This document shows, in pieces, positions 18,629-27,501 of a stretch of 64,000 nucleotides of DNA. Position 1 is the first letter of the stretch; every line of letters begins with the position of its first letter. The notes beneath the pieces were generated by a model, which saw nothing but the letters and a program-made list of their open reading frames with translations, ran no database searches and had not been told where the DNA came from. Source of the stretch: Denitrovibrio sp. GTDB lineage: Bacteria; Chrysiogenota; Deferribacteres; Deferribacterales; Geovibrionaceae. Position numbers and translations under genes: made by a program. Location: NCBI GenBank assembly GCA_002869185.1, contig PKTN01000009.1:1-64000 (forward strand), given 5' to 3'.

Positions 18629-19519
18629 TTACCCCTTTGATGTCAGTTGTTTGTATATTTCAAATACCTCTTGAGCAGAGATATCTTCCATAGTCTCTTT
18701 TTTGATATGATCTGATTTTTGATAAAAGAACACTTCTGTGGCATTCGTAGGACCAAATAACACGATTACGTTTTTGTTGAGTGCGAGTGCTATATGTAGC
18801 CCAAGACTGTCACAAGAGATTAGAGTCTTGTTAGAGTTAATCCAATCGATATATTCATAAAGGTTCGATAGTCCTTCTTGATAGCAGAAGCTTTTTCCAT
18901 CATTAACGATATGTTTTTCAAGCTCTTTCCATTTTTCGTTGCCCCAGGCTTTTTTAGGGAATTTTGTACCAACTTTAAAGTTGAAACCAACATCATGAGT
19001 TTCTTTTGTTTTTGGTTTATAACCAAGTATGTATGGTTGTTTATCCCATTTGACTCCCATCATCTCGATAAGAATCTCTTGCCAATATTTTTCGTTCTTC
19101 TTTTTGACATCTATTTTTGAGCAGAGATCAAGTGCATATTCGGCACCTTCATATACATTATAGTTACCAGTTGTTTCATCAAAACGAAAACCATATTTCT
19201 TCCAAGCATTCATACTTTTTGTGATAGCACATAATCCGCCTATTTTTTCGAGATTGATAATGATGTCATACTTTTCACTCATGAGCTGAAAACCGACAAA
19301 ACTGTCCCAAATGAGAAGCCTATCTATGTATTGATTATAAGAAAGTAGTGCTGATGCTGATTCGTCTGTTAGCCATGTTATATGTGAATCAAAATACTTC
19401 TCTTTGAGGGCATATAAAATTGGAGTTGTTCTTAAAACATCTCCCAAAGATGAAACTCTCCCTACCTCTGGGTCAAGAGTTTCTGAAAAGCCAAGTTTAA
19501 TTATTAGAATTTTTGTCAT
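18629..19519 (-). CDS. Glycosyltransferase family 9 (heptosyltransferase-like)
   Basis: A 296-residue GT-B enzyme of the ADP-heptose:LPS heptosyltransferase family. Seen: ILIIKLGFSE, SSLGDVLRTTPILYALK (the family's acceptor-side motif), then SCDSLGLHIALALNKNVIVLFGPTNATE for nucleotide-sugar binding. It sits between two GT2-type genes, four bases from the downstream one, in the minus-strand glycan run. Presence supports an LPS or lipid-linked glycan product. Whether it moves heptose or another sugar is open. Confidence 0.9.
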   Translation of the reverse strand: MTKILIIKLGFSETLDPEVGRVSSLGDVLRTTPILYALKEKYFDSHITWLTDESASALLSYNQYIDRLLIWDSFVGFQLMSEKYDIIINLEKIGGLCAITKSMNAWKKYGFRFDETTGNYNVYEGAEYALDLCSKIDVKKKNEKYWQEILIEMMGVKWDKQPYILGYKPKTKETHDVGFNFKVGTKFPKKAWGNEKWKELEKHIVNDGKSFCYQEGLSNLYEYIDWINSNKTLISCDSLGLHIALALNKNVIVLFGPTNATEVFFYQKSDHIKKETMEDISAQEVFEIYKQLTSKG

Positions 19520-19591
19520 AATTGTTTAACTACTCTCAATTTTTATATTTTCAATATAGTTATTATATATTAGCTAACTAATCTGCAAAAC

Positions 19592-20683
19592 CTATATGTC
19601 TGTGAAATCAATAACTTGTTTAAAGCCAGCCTTATGTAAAACTCTTAATGTGTTATATATTACCTTGTAGCTGAAACCAATGATATAAACTGTCTTAGAC
19701 CTATCTTCTTCTGTGTAATTGCTTAGGTTTTCCATATCTAAGACATTCGCATTATAAGGTGGATTCATTTTTGCAAGTGAAGACATTAAGCTTAAGCAAC
19801 CCCACTCATTACTCACAATATATATATCATCCGATGACATTTGTACAATTTTTTCCAAAAGTTTACTTTGGTGGATACATTGATTATAATCACTGACAAT
19901 TCTATCAAAAATATTTTCGATATACTTATTATTAATAGATATTAGGTCACTATCATCAGAAAAGGAGGATATATCAAGAGCAGCAGATAGAAGGTTTTTA
20001 GCTTGGAAAGTTAGATCCTTTTTATTTGTTCCACTTAAGGAGTCGTTAGTGGCTTTAGTCCATTGATACGCAGAGGTGTCTATGAATCTTATTTTTTTTG
20101 CATTAAAACAAAATTTCACAATAGTGGCAATATCAACTGAAATCGCATTATGGAAGTATGAATTGAATGGTGATATTGCGAGTAATTTCTCCTTGTTAAA
20201 TATAAATGAACTTAGGGATATATACTGTTGAAAATCAAAATCAAGCTCTGCCAGTTGAATTAAAAAATCTTTACCAGAATAGGCTTGCTTAAATTGATAT
20301 TTACTTAGAAATATATTGCCTTCATCTACTATTGTACATCTTCCAAATACGGCGTCATATTCAGGAAAAAATCTTGCTGCATTTGATAAAAAGTTGTTGT
20401 CATCAAGCATATCATCATCGGCAGTAATTATCACATACTCACCAGAAGCTTGTGCTATGCCTTTTAGTGAGTTTGCTGCACAGCCAATGTTTTTTGTATT
20501 AGAAATAAATTTTGCAAGCGGAAAAGATTTGATAACACTTGATAAATCAATATTAGAGCAATCGTCTAAAACAATTATTTCTTTATTTTCATAATTTTGT
20601 TCAAAAGCCTTGTAAAGTGCCTTACGTAATGATTTATATCTATTGTATGCAGTTATGATTATACTAATTTTAGGCTGTTTCAT
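19592..20683 (-). CDS. Family 2 glycosyltransferase with degenerate C-terminal module
   Basis: A 363-residue GT2 enzyme: ISIIITAYNRYKSLRKAL, VLDDCSN, TADDDMLDD (DDD metal site, about 90), then QYISLSSFIFNKE and YQWTKATNDSLSGTNK as in its neighbour at 20709. The C-terminal 80 residues match the position of the Rossmann-like module but have lost the glycine motif (IYIVSNEWGCLSL) and the FIDDF motif. It is 72 bases upstream of the GT9 gene and 25 bases downstream of its paralogue, so it looks like a tandem duplication with one worn module. Confidence 0.87.
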   Translation of the reverse strand: MKQPKISIIITAYNRYKSLRKALYKAFEQNYENKEIIVLDDCSNIDLSSVIKSFPLAKFISNTKNIGCAANSLKGIAQASGEYVIITADDDMLDDNNFLSNAARFFPEYDAVFGRCTIVDEGNIFLSKYQFKQAYSGKDFLIQLAELDFDFQQYISLSSFIFNKEKLLAISPFNSYFHNAISVDIATIVKFCFNAKKIRFIDTSAYQWTKATNDSLSGTNKKDLTFQAKNLLSAALDISSFSDDSDLISINNKYIENIFDRIVSDYNQCIHQSKLLEKIVQMSSDDIYIVSNEWGCLSLMSSLAKMNPPYNANVLDMENLSNYTEEDRSKTVYIIGFSYKVIYNTLRVLHKAGFKQVIDFTDI

Positions 20684-20708
20684 CTATTATTTGTAACTCC
20701 CTGCTGTA

Positions 20709-21848
20709 TTATATTTGTTCAGAGATAAGATCATGTATCACCACTTGCTGAAGACAAGATAAGTCTTTGTAAATCTTTAATAAATCCTTATATTTTAGAC
20801 TACTTACTATCACATGCCCAGTGGGATTGCTAAGCTTAAAAGAAGCAAGGTCTGTTGTGTCATTATGCCCCTTTTTGAAATCATCAATAAACCCTCTGAA
20901 TTGTCCTATATTGTTTGAAAGCATATATGATTGTATTTGAAGTCCTAACCAGCCTTTTCCGTATATATACACCTCTTCATTTTTAAGGGTATTAATTTGT
21001 TTAAAAATCGAATTACGATTTAAAAGGAAACGGTAGTCTGATGCAATTGCATCAAAGATGTAAAGAATATAGTCATTTAGCATTTTAATTTTGTCTTCGG
21101 TAACCTCCCTAAACTCATAAATATCAAAAGCAGCAGAAACAGATTGTATTATTTGGTATGATAAATCATCTTTTCTACTTCCACTAAGTGAGCCATCAGT
21201 AGATTTAACCCAAAGATATACAGGTTTATCAATAAAACCAACCTTCTCTGATATCATAAGATACTTAATTATAGCAGAGATATCAACTGAACCAGCTTCT
21301 GGAAATATAGCTTTAAAAGGGTCTGTTTTTATAAACAAATCTTTTTTGAATATAAAGGAACTAAATGAGAATAAATCTAAGAATGTAAATCTTAGACTCA
21401 TTATTTTTGTTATAAAATCAGCACTATTATAGGTTTGCTTGAATGGCTCATTACTTACAAACTCATGGTTGCCATTTATAGTTTTGACTCTTCCGAAGAC
21501 TGAGTCAATGCAAGGGTCTTTATCAAAAAGCTCCATCGCCTCATGAAAAAAAGTATCACAAATAAGGTCGTCGTCATCTGAAAGGAAAATAATGTACTCT
21601 CCTCTAGCTTTTAAAAGGGCATTAAGGCAGTTTTTCGCGTATCCACAGTTTTGTGATGTTTTAATGTATATGACGTTTGGGTAGGTTTCTCTAATCAGAG
21701 AAGTCTCATCCGTAGAGCAGTCATCTGCAACAATTATTTCATAATTTATAAATGTCTGTTTTTTGATGTTACGTATAATATTTAGTAACTGAGTGTACCT
21801 GTTGTATGTTGTTAATATTACACTTAATTTTATATCCATGCCCGACAA
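20709..21848 (-). CDS. Family 2 glycosyltransferase with C-terminal Rossmann-like module
   Basis: A 379-residue two-part protein. The GT2 domain shows LSVILTTYNRYTQL, VADDCSTDETS, LSDDDDLICD and LFSFSSFIFKKD. From about residue 288 comes the module VYIYGKGWLGLQI...FRGFIDDFKKG with a later HVIVSSLKYKD. This module recurs on other enzymes of the run. The start is best taken as TTG at 21848, six bases after AGAGGTGA's core; the internal ATG at 21839 is too far from it. Paralogue of the genes at 19592 and 17488. Confidence 0.88.
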   Translation of the reverse strand: MSGMDIKLSVILTTYNRYTQLLNIIRNIKKQTFINYEIIVADDCSTDETSLIRETYPNVIYIKTSQNCGYAKNCLNALLKARGEYIIFLSDDDDLICDTFFHEAMELFDKDPCIDSVFGRVKTINGNHEFVSNEPFKQTYNSADFITKIMSLRFTFLDLFSFSSFIFKKDLFIKTDPFKAIFPEAGSVDISAIIKYLMISEKVGFIDKPVYLWVKSTDGSLSGSRKDDLSYQIIQSVSAAFDIYEFREVTEDKIKMLNDYILYIFDAIASDYRFLLNRNSIFKQINTLKNEEVYIYGKGWLGLQIQSYMLSNNIGQFRGFIDDFKKGHNDTTDLASFKLSNPTGHVIVSSLKYKDLLKIYKDLSCLQQVVIHDLISEQI

Positions 21849-21866
21849 AAGGTCACCTCTAAAGTC

Positions 21867-22706
21867 TTATTTGTTTTCACATATGAATAATTGCGGAGAT
21901 TTTTTATAATTTGCCTTATAGCTTGAAATGAGATAAGTCCTATTCTCCATATAGTGATATTCAGATGTGAAGTTGCTTGTGAATTTATCATTGATTAAAT
22001 CTTCTCTTACAAAAAAAGCATTTACTCCTGTAAGATTGCATCCGACGAGTATATATCCTAAATTATTAGCAAGCTTAGTTATTGATTTAAGGGTTGCCCC
22101 ATGATAAATGGAACCCTCCCAGGTGTGGTCTGGGTTGTATTCCATAACCCATTCAGTATCTTTTCCCATGAGTGCATTATATTCAATAACGATAACTCTT
22201 GGGTTTATATTGTCGATAGTGTTTAGAATATGGTAGTCATTTCCGTCTATATCTATAGAAAGTAAATCTACGGGTTTTTGGAGATCGCCAGCCTGAATCA
22301 AACCGCAAATATTTTCAGCATTAATTTTTGATTCAATCAATTTCAACTTTTGTGCCTCTAGTGCGTTGCTAAAGGTGTTTTTGATACGGGTGCAGTTCTT
22401 TTCATTGGCTTCTATCCACAATCCTGTCCAGCCTGTTGTTAGTAGATAAGTGGTGTTGTTTTCTAATCCGTTCCCAACACCAAACTCTATAAAAACTTTG
22501 CTTTTTGTCCCAATCCTATTAAAAATTTCATTTATTATACCGTCTTCGTCGCTTTGAGAGTATACACAATATCCATATTTTATAAGCATCCGATCATCGG
22601 GGTACTGTTGTTTAATGTTGTCTATTTGTATGTTTCCCAATATTTGTTTAGACAGCATGGTCTCGTTTAAAAGATGTTTGAAAGTGTCTTGGTGTTTGTC
22701 ATCCAT
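21867..22706 (-). CDS. FkbM-like class I SAM-dependent methyltransferase
   Basis: A 279-residue protein with a methyltransferase core: FIEFGVGNGLENNTTYLL as SAM motif I, WIEANEKNC as the acidic loop, VDLLSIDIDGNDYHIL and PRVIVIEYN. This pattern (SQSDEDGII before the core) is common in glycan-locus proteins annotated as FkbM-like, which O-methylate sugars. ATG at 22706 follows AAAGG. It lies between the GT2 pair and a second FkbM gene. Acceptor unknown. Confidence 0.82.
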   Translation of the reverse strand: MDDKHQDTFKHLLNETMLSKQILGNIQIDNIKQQYPDDRMLIKYGYCVYSQSDEDGIINEIFNRIGTKSKVFIEFGVGNGLENNTTYLLTTGWTGLWIEANEKNCTRIKNTFSNALEAQKLKLIESKINAENICGLIQAGDLQKPVDLLSIDIDGNDYHILNTIDNINPRVIVIEYNALMGKDTEWVMEYNPDHTWEGSIYHGATLKSITKLANNLGYILVGCNLTGVNAFFVREDLINDKFTSNFTSEYHYMENRTYLISSYKANYKKSPQLFICENK

Positions 22707-22734
22707 GTGTAAACCTTTTGTACCTTATATAGAT

Positions 22735-23469
22735 TTAGTAATTTGGGCGAGGAATTATTTTTCCTAAAAGCCCCTGCTCTTTGTAGCCTTCTGCCATTTC
22801 TAAGGATATGTATGATAAAAGACCCCTGTGTGGCATAAGAACCATGCTGTGATATAAAAGAAAAGAGTCTTTTAATATCTCATCAATCTCTCGCCTGTCC
22901 TGTTCACTATGGTACTCAAAGAATGCTAGCGAAAAGCAAGGCAGCATATCTTTGATATTATTAAGTATGGGAACTTCACAGCCTTCGGTGTCTATTTTGA
23001 GGATGCTTTTACGCCCAATAGATATTTTATCTAAAACATCTTTTGCATTCTTAAGTTGAACATTAGTAGTGTTGTCTGATGAGTTACAGTGATAGCTAAT
23101 TGAATCTGTTGCAAAATGCTTATTGCCAAGATGTAGCGATGCAGTTACTTCTTTATTGAATAGTCCATAATTATGTATATTTATATTCTTTTTGTTTTCA
23201 GTATTTAGTTTGAGATACTGAAACGATCTTGGGGAAGGTTCAAAGCAGTGTATTTGTGTGCGAGGATAGAATGCGTCGAAGTAAATAGCGGAAGCTCCAA
23301 TGCCTGCTCCAATGTAAATTATGGAAGTAGGTTCGTATGCGTGAAAGTTTTGAATGGGGTACTCATTATTTGTAAATATTGAATTAGTTACATTAATGTC
23401 TGAGTCCGGGCAAATAAGTTCAATTGATTTATCTGTTTTTTTTACTTGGAAAGTGTATTTATTTGTCAT
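22735..23469 (-). CDS. FkbM family methyltransferase
   Basis: A 244-residue FkbM-type enzyme: IIYIGAGIGASAIYF (SAM motif I), IHCFEPSPRSFQYLKLN, and the conserved IDTEGCEVPIL near residue 165, followed by FFEYH. FkbM enzymes methylate hydroxyl groups of sugars or natural products. The start overlaps the stop of the upstream methyltransferase-glycosyltransferase fusion by four bases, so translation is probably coupled. Confidence 0.9.
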   Translation of the reverse strand: MTNKYTFQVKKTDKSIELICPDSDINVTNSIFTNNEYPIQNFHAYEPTSIIYIGAGIGASAIYFDAFYPRTQIHCFEPSPRSFQYLKLNTENKKNINIHNYGLFNKEVTASLHLGNKHFATDSISYHCNSSDNTTNVQLKNAKDVLDKISIGRKSILKIDTEGCEVPILNNIKDMLPCFSLAFFEYHSEQDRREIDEILKDSFLLYHSMVLMPHRGLLSYISLEMAEGYKEQGLLGKIIPRPNY

Positions 23470-24893
23470 TCAACTATTAACCTCTTATCTAAGTTTTGTA
23501 GTATTATATTATCAGGATAGTAAAAAACTCTTGGTACTGTTTCTTTATTGAGTGTGTTACCAAATTTATCATACCAAGTGACCGCTTCTCTGTCTACGGG
23601 GGGTCTGCCGTGAACAATTTTGACAGTGTGTCTGGCGAAGACAGGTACGTTTTCGATAATTCTAAAGTTATATTCCTCTGGTAAAACATATTGTTTAATT
23701 ATGCTTGTGGAAAGAATCGTTCTTATGCTTTGTTGGTCATGTGGGTGGATTTTTTTTTCTTTGCAGAAAAGGTTATAGTCAGATTGCCATTGCTTAAAAA
23801 TGTCCATTGTTGCTCTATTTTTTTGATACACAATTACACCTGTATTGTATTCAGGAAAGCATGTTTTGTCTCCAGTAAATTCTTCACCATGGATTTTACA
23901 ATTCCTTATTGGTGCATGTGTGGCTGCAAAATCAAAAATATTTGATAAAGCAAATAACTCAGAGAGATCATGCAATATATATGTATCAGTATCCAAAAAG
24001 ATATTGTGCTTAAACGGTGACATCATCATAGCAGGGATTTTGTCACCGAAACCATATTCTGGTTCAGGCAGTATGAAATAATAATCTACAAGTGTAGTAT
24101 CGAAATCTTCAGCATTATCTAAAAATATAGCAATAGGTGTTGTTGGCATTTGCTTTCTCAGGCTTTTGATGGAAAGCATAGCTTCTTGTTTGAATTTTAA
24201 TCCAGTAGCGGAGTATACAAATCCAAAAGTATGTTTTTGGTTTATAGAAGTTATTTGGATAGAAACACTTCTTTTTGTCGGATTGTAGGCTAAATAGTTA
24301 TATTCTATGTGATATTTTGTAATAAAATCTTGAAAAGCTTTGTATTCATCAAGCTTCCAGTTTGGATGATTTAGGTATTCATCAAAAACAATTACAGTCC
24401 CTGGTACTATATTATCTACTAATGTATCTAGTATGAATTTAGTCGAGCTGTACAAGTCGCAGTCGATATGTATAAATGAGACATTACGATTATTCTGTTG
24501 TAAAAATGTTGGTAGCGAATCTTGAAAAAGTCCTTTAACAATTGTAGCATTTTCAGGAGCGTCAGGCACCGCTCCATTTAAATTTAGTGCTCCTTGCTCC
24601 CACTCGTTCCACTCTTCTGGCATACCAAAAAATGAATCAAAACCATACACTCTGCTGCTAGTATTTGATGCGATTATTCTTAGGGTTGCACCTTTATAAA
24701 CACCAAACTCCATGTATAACCCGTCTTTTGGGGCATATTGCATGCTATAGGTTAGAACTCCCTCTTTGGAGTTGACTTGAGTGGCGTGTGTAAGTTTTTC
24801 GCGGGCATATTTGCTACTTTCTATTGCAGCCTCTATATGGGATATTGTGTTTAGGTTGATAGGGTTCGCATAGTAATCTATTGAATCAAACAT
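23466..24893 (-). CDS. Fusion: TylF/MycF-type methyltransferase + putative nucleotide-sugar transferase
   Basis: A 475-residue two-domain protein. Residues 60-215 are a class I methyltransferase with GLYMEFGVYKGATLRII, YGFDSFFGMPEEW, FIHIDCDLYSS and VIVFDEYLNH (metal-type acidic residues as in TylF/MycF). Residues 220-475 look like a GT8-type or related GT-A transferase: FVYSATGLKFKQEA, IFLDTDTYIL (DxD) and FPEYNTGVIVYQ, then VKIVHGRPP. The fusion suggests methylation linked to sugar transfer. AAGGAG precedes the ATG at 24893. Confidence 0.8.
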   Translation of the reverse strand: MFDSIDYYANPINLNTISHIEAAIESSKYAREKLTHATQVNSKEGVLTYSMQYAPKDGLYMEFGVYKGATLRIIASNTSSRVYGFDSFFGMPEEWNEWEQGALNLNGAVPDAPENATIVKGLFQDSLPTFLQQNNRNVSFIHIDCDLYSSTKFILDTLVDNIVPGTVIVFDEYLNHPNWKLDEYKAFQDFITKYHIEYNYLAYNPTKRSVSIQITSINQKHTFGFVYSATGLKFKQEAMLSIKSLRKQMPTTPIAIFLDNAEDFDTTLVDYYFILPEPEYGFGDKIPAMMMSPFKHNIFLDTDTYILHDLSELFALSNIFDFAATHAPIRNCKIHGEEFTGDKTCFPEYNTGVIVYQKNRATMDIFKQWQSDYNLFCKEKKIHPHDQQSIRTILSTSIIKQYVLPEEYNFRIIENVPVFARHTVKIVHGRPPVDREAVTWYDKFGNTLNKETVPRVFYYPDNIILQNLDKRLIVE

Positions 24894-24915
24894 AGTGTCT
24901 CCTTAATTCACTTAT

Positions 24916-25842
24916 CTATTTCTCTGCTACTAATGGACATTTCGTTTCGAGGCAAATTTCTGGTATTATACCCTTATTAAAAGTATCTCTAAATGCTACT
25001 GCTTTAGCATTATTTATTAGTTCGTTAGGGGAAAAATTATTTAGATTTCCCATATCTAGTTTAGTGTGATCCCAAATGTGGCAACATGGCATTAAGTAGT
25101 GATCAGCATTTATAAAATAAGTACTGAATGGAGAATTACAGAAAAAAGGTTCAGATCTTTTAACATAGTTAAACCCTCTGATGGCTATAGTTAGCTTGTT
25201 GGATAAACTTGAAACAGCCTTTTCTATATCAGAGTGACAAAGTTTATTTTCAATGTCATTTGCATAACCAACCAATTTTTGTATTACCCAGTCAGTGATT
25301 CCTAGTTGAGATATAAATTCTCCAATTTCTCTTAAAGTACCAAAATTTTCAGGGTGTACCACTGTAATAACCTGAACTTTATCAATATGGGCTTTGTCAA
25401 TGGCTAGGATAGCTTTCTTGATGGTAGATAGAGAGATTTCTGGCCGATTTTTTTTGATTATTTTATCATCAATAGCATCTACAGATATTCGCAGGTTAGT
25501 TAGACCAGCATCGAAGTATTGATTATACAAAGATGTGTCTTTAGCCATTAAATTTGTTGTAGTAGTTATTGAGTGGAATTTACTTTTTGCTATTTTTATA
25601 AATCTACTGAAATCTTTATTTAGTGTTACTTCCCCTAACCCTTGTAGGACAATGTCTTTACATGCTAAGTCATTAGGCAACTCATTTATAAAGCTTTGGA
25701 ATACATCTATTTGAAATGAGGAATTAGAATTGGATTGGCTTCTGAATTGTCTAGGTCAGAATGTACAAGTCATGTTACATTTTGAAGTAATTTCTATATG
25801 GAATTGTTTTATTTGTTTGATATCAATACTGGTTTTTAGCAT
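24916..25842 (-). pseudogene. Radical SAM protein with TGA exactly at the third cluster cysteine (codon 29)
   Basis: The ATG at 25842 follows AGGGAATAG. The frame reads ITSKCNMTCTF then TGA (25756-25758) then PRQ. Cys22, Cys26 and codon 29 have the spacing of the radical SAM CxxxCxxC motif, so TGA stands where Cys is needed. Downstream the frame stays open for 279 codons: QGLGEVTLN (GGE-like position), LRISVDAIDD, CHIWDHTKLDMGNL and a C-terminal CLETKCPL. TGC or TGT to TGA is one change; selenocysteine is a second option, but I see no convincing SECIS-like hairpin just after the TGA. Without the third ligand the enzyme should not work. Total 308 codons. Confidence 0.8.
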
Positions 25843-25983
25843 CTATTCCCTACACCTTAATGTTTTTAATGCATTGATAAGTTTAACATGAATTGCCAAT
25901 GAATTAGTAGCCACTTTTTCTACTAAAGTCATGTTGTAACTAAATACAATTAGTTCTATTGACGTTGCGTCTTTATCATTCAA
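25843..25983 (-). CDS. Possible 46-codon small ORF directly before the radical SAM gene
   Basis: On the minus strand a frame opening with TTG at 25983 runs 46 codons and its TAG stop abuts the radical SAM ATG. The peptide (IELIVFSYNM.., HVKLINALKTLRCRE) has a coding look with a helical C-terminus. No good ribosome site is visible. It may be a remnant of a deleted gene, a small partner, or chance. Upstream at about 25973-25990 GAGTAT/ATACTC can form a small hairpin. The rest of the gap to 26030 shows nothing. Confidence 0.25.
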   Translation of the reverse strand: MNDKDATSIELIVFSYNMTLVEKVATNSLAIHVKLINALKTLRCRE

Positions 25984-26030
25984 GAGTATTATTTATACTC
26001 GCTACACTAGATTTACCTCATAAACCTTAA

Positions 26031-27500
26031 CTATTGTTTAGGTTTTATCTCTATGACTTTAATGTTATATGCAGATATTCTTTCTTTAATATTTCCATTC
26101 TGGCAAGGTCCAGCTAGTATTGCATCAGGGCAAATAACGTTATCTTTGAATATGTTAAGTTCATATATTGGCAGCCCATGCTTGGTTCCGGTTTTAAAGT
26201 CATCTATGAATGCAATAATTTTTAGATTATAAAAAACAGCAGTTTTATATGCTATATCTGAAGCGACACCAGTTCCAAAAATAACAACACTATTGATACC
26301 GTTAAATATTTTTGTAAGAATATCTAGGATACTTTGCCTATACTCTTGGTCAGAGCAAAACTTAGAATGGGGTGGTAGTTTGTGGATAAAATATGAAATT
26401 GCTGAAATTACCCAAGCAGAATCGATATATTTCGCTGATTTTAATATTTTGTAAAGATTATCTTCTCTGTAGTCATCGTTTGCATAATAAGAAAAAAGGT
26501 CAGACATGCACCTACTTATGAATATGTTTGGGTATGTCTTTTGCGTATCAGTTAGGTATATTTCGCATTTTTCCATTAATTTCTCTGTGAAATTGATATA
26601 TTTATGCATATTTTTTTGTTTGTAAAAATCTACTAGTGGTTCAGGATCGAGATTGTCATCCTTATAGTAGAGTTCATAATGTTTTTCTGCCAGTTCATCG
26701 TCACCATTGTTAAAATGATAGTTTGCTATGGCTAGGTTTTGAGACTTTGCAGTTTTAGAAGTATTGTTTTTTTCAATGTAGTCTGACAGTTTAAACTCTT
26801 CTGCATAAGCATCTTCTATAGTTATAATTTCAGGCTCAAAATTACGATTCTGCTGTTTTGAATTTTTATTATTAGCTATATCTCTAGAGTGTTTCATAAA
26901 TTCATAATCAGATGCAAGCATATCTTTTGCTTTTGATATTTCTGAATCAGAGATGGTGATGTTTTTATTCTTGCTTCTGTTTATTGCTTTTATCTCAAGC
27001 TTATTGATGCCTAAATGATTCATAAGTAGCTTTAGATAGTCGTTATATTGCTCTGTGAAACCTATGATTTTATAATAATTAGTAAGTCTATTTATTGCAT
27101 TTTCTAGTGAACCATTACCAAAATGATTAATATACAAAGCTTTTGAGTGTTGTTCTATGAAAGTACTTAAAAGAGTATCGGCAGTTATAATACTTCTTGC
27201 GATGTCAAAGTTATAATGGGAGATAAACCTGCTTAAAGGGTCTCTGAGGAGAACAGTATAGATGAAATTTGTATTAATATAGCTATGAACACCCCAAGCC
27301 CTGTGACCCGCCACTGCTAATGAGTTAGAGTTGATTTTACCAGAGCTTAAGTCTTTTTTTAATGTTACCCAATGAGTATAGCTATCGAGTTTGTATAGGT
27401 GGTCAAAATGTTGCTGAAGCAACAAGATTAATGTTTGTCCTCCAGTTTTCATGATATGATCAAATATTAAGACTTCAGGTCTATCATTATTGTTAATCAT
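26031..27500 (-). CDS. Sulfotransferase + TPR-like linker + C-terminal Rossmann-like module (first of three)
   Basis: A 489-residue modular protein. PAPS sites of the Sulfotransfer_2-type fold are visible: 5'-phosphosulfate loop HIMKTGGQTL (KTGG at 18-21), SGK..AVAGHRAWG, and 3'-phosphate motif LLRDPLSRFISHY (about 88-100). The middle (240-310) has helical repeat-like units such as YHFNNGDDELAEKHYELYY. From about residue 405 the module VVIFGTGVASDIAYK...IAFIDDFKTG appears. It would sulfate a sugar hydroxyl using PAPS in the cytoplasm. It lies one base from the 259-residue unknown gene upstream. Paralogues at 28271 and 29764. Confidence 0.85.
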   Translation of the reverse strand: MINNNDRPEVLIFDHIMKTGGQTLILLLQQHFDHLYKLDSYTHWVTLKKDLSSGKINSNSLAVAGHRAWGVHSYINTNFIYTVLLRDPLSRFISHYNFDIARSIITADTLLSTFIEQHSKALYINHFGNGSLENAINRLTNYYKIIGFTEQYNDYLKLLMNHLGINKLEIKAINRSKNKNITISDSEISKAKDMLASDYEFMKHSRDIANNKNSKQQNRNFEPEIITIEDAYAEEFKLSDYIEKNNTSKTAKSQNLAIANYHFNNGDDELAEKHYELYYKDDNLDPEPLVDFYKQKNMHKYINFTEKLMEKCEIYLTDTQKTYPNIFISRCMSDLFSYYANDDYREDNLYKILKSAKYIDSAWVISAISYFIHKLPPHSKFCSDQEYRQSILDILTKIFNGINSVVIFGTGVASDIAYKTAVFYNLKIIAFIDDFKTGTKHGLPIYELNIFKDNVICPDAILAGPCQNGNIKERISAYNIKVIEIKPKQ

Positions 27501-27501
27501 G

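Noticed and set aside
25700-25760. Selenocysteine insertion in the radical SAM gene at 24916-25842
   Set aside because: No clear hairpin with a suitable loop just after the TGA, and six other genes have plain stops; kept only as an open alternative.
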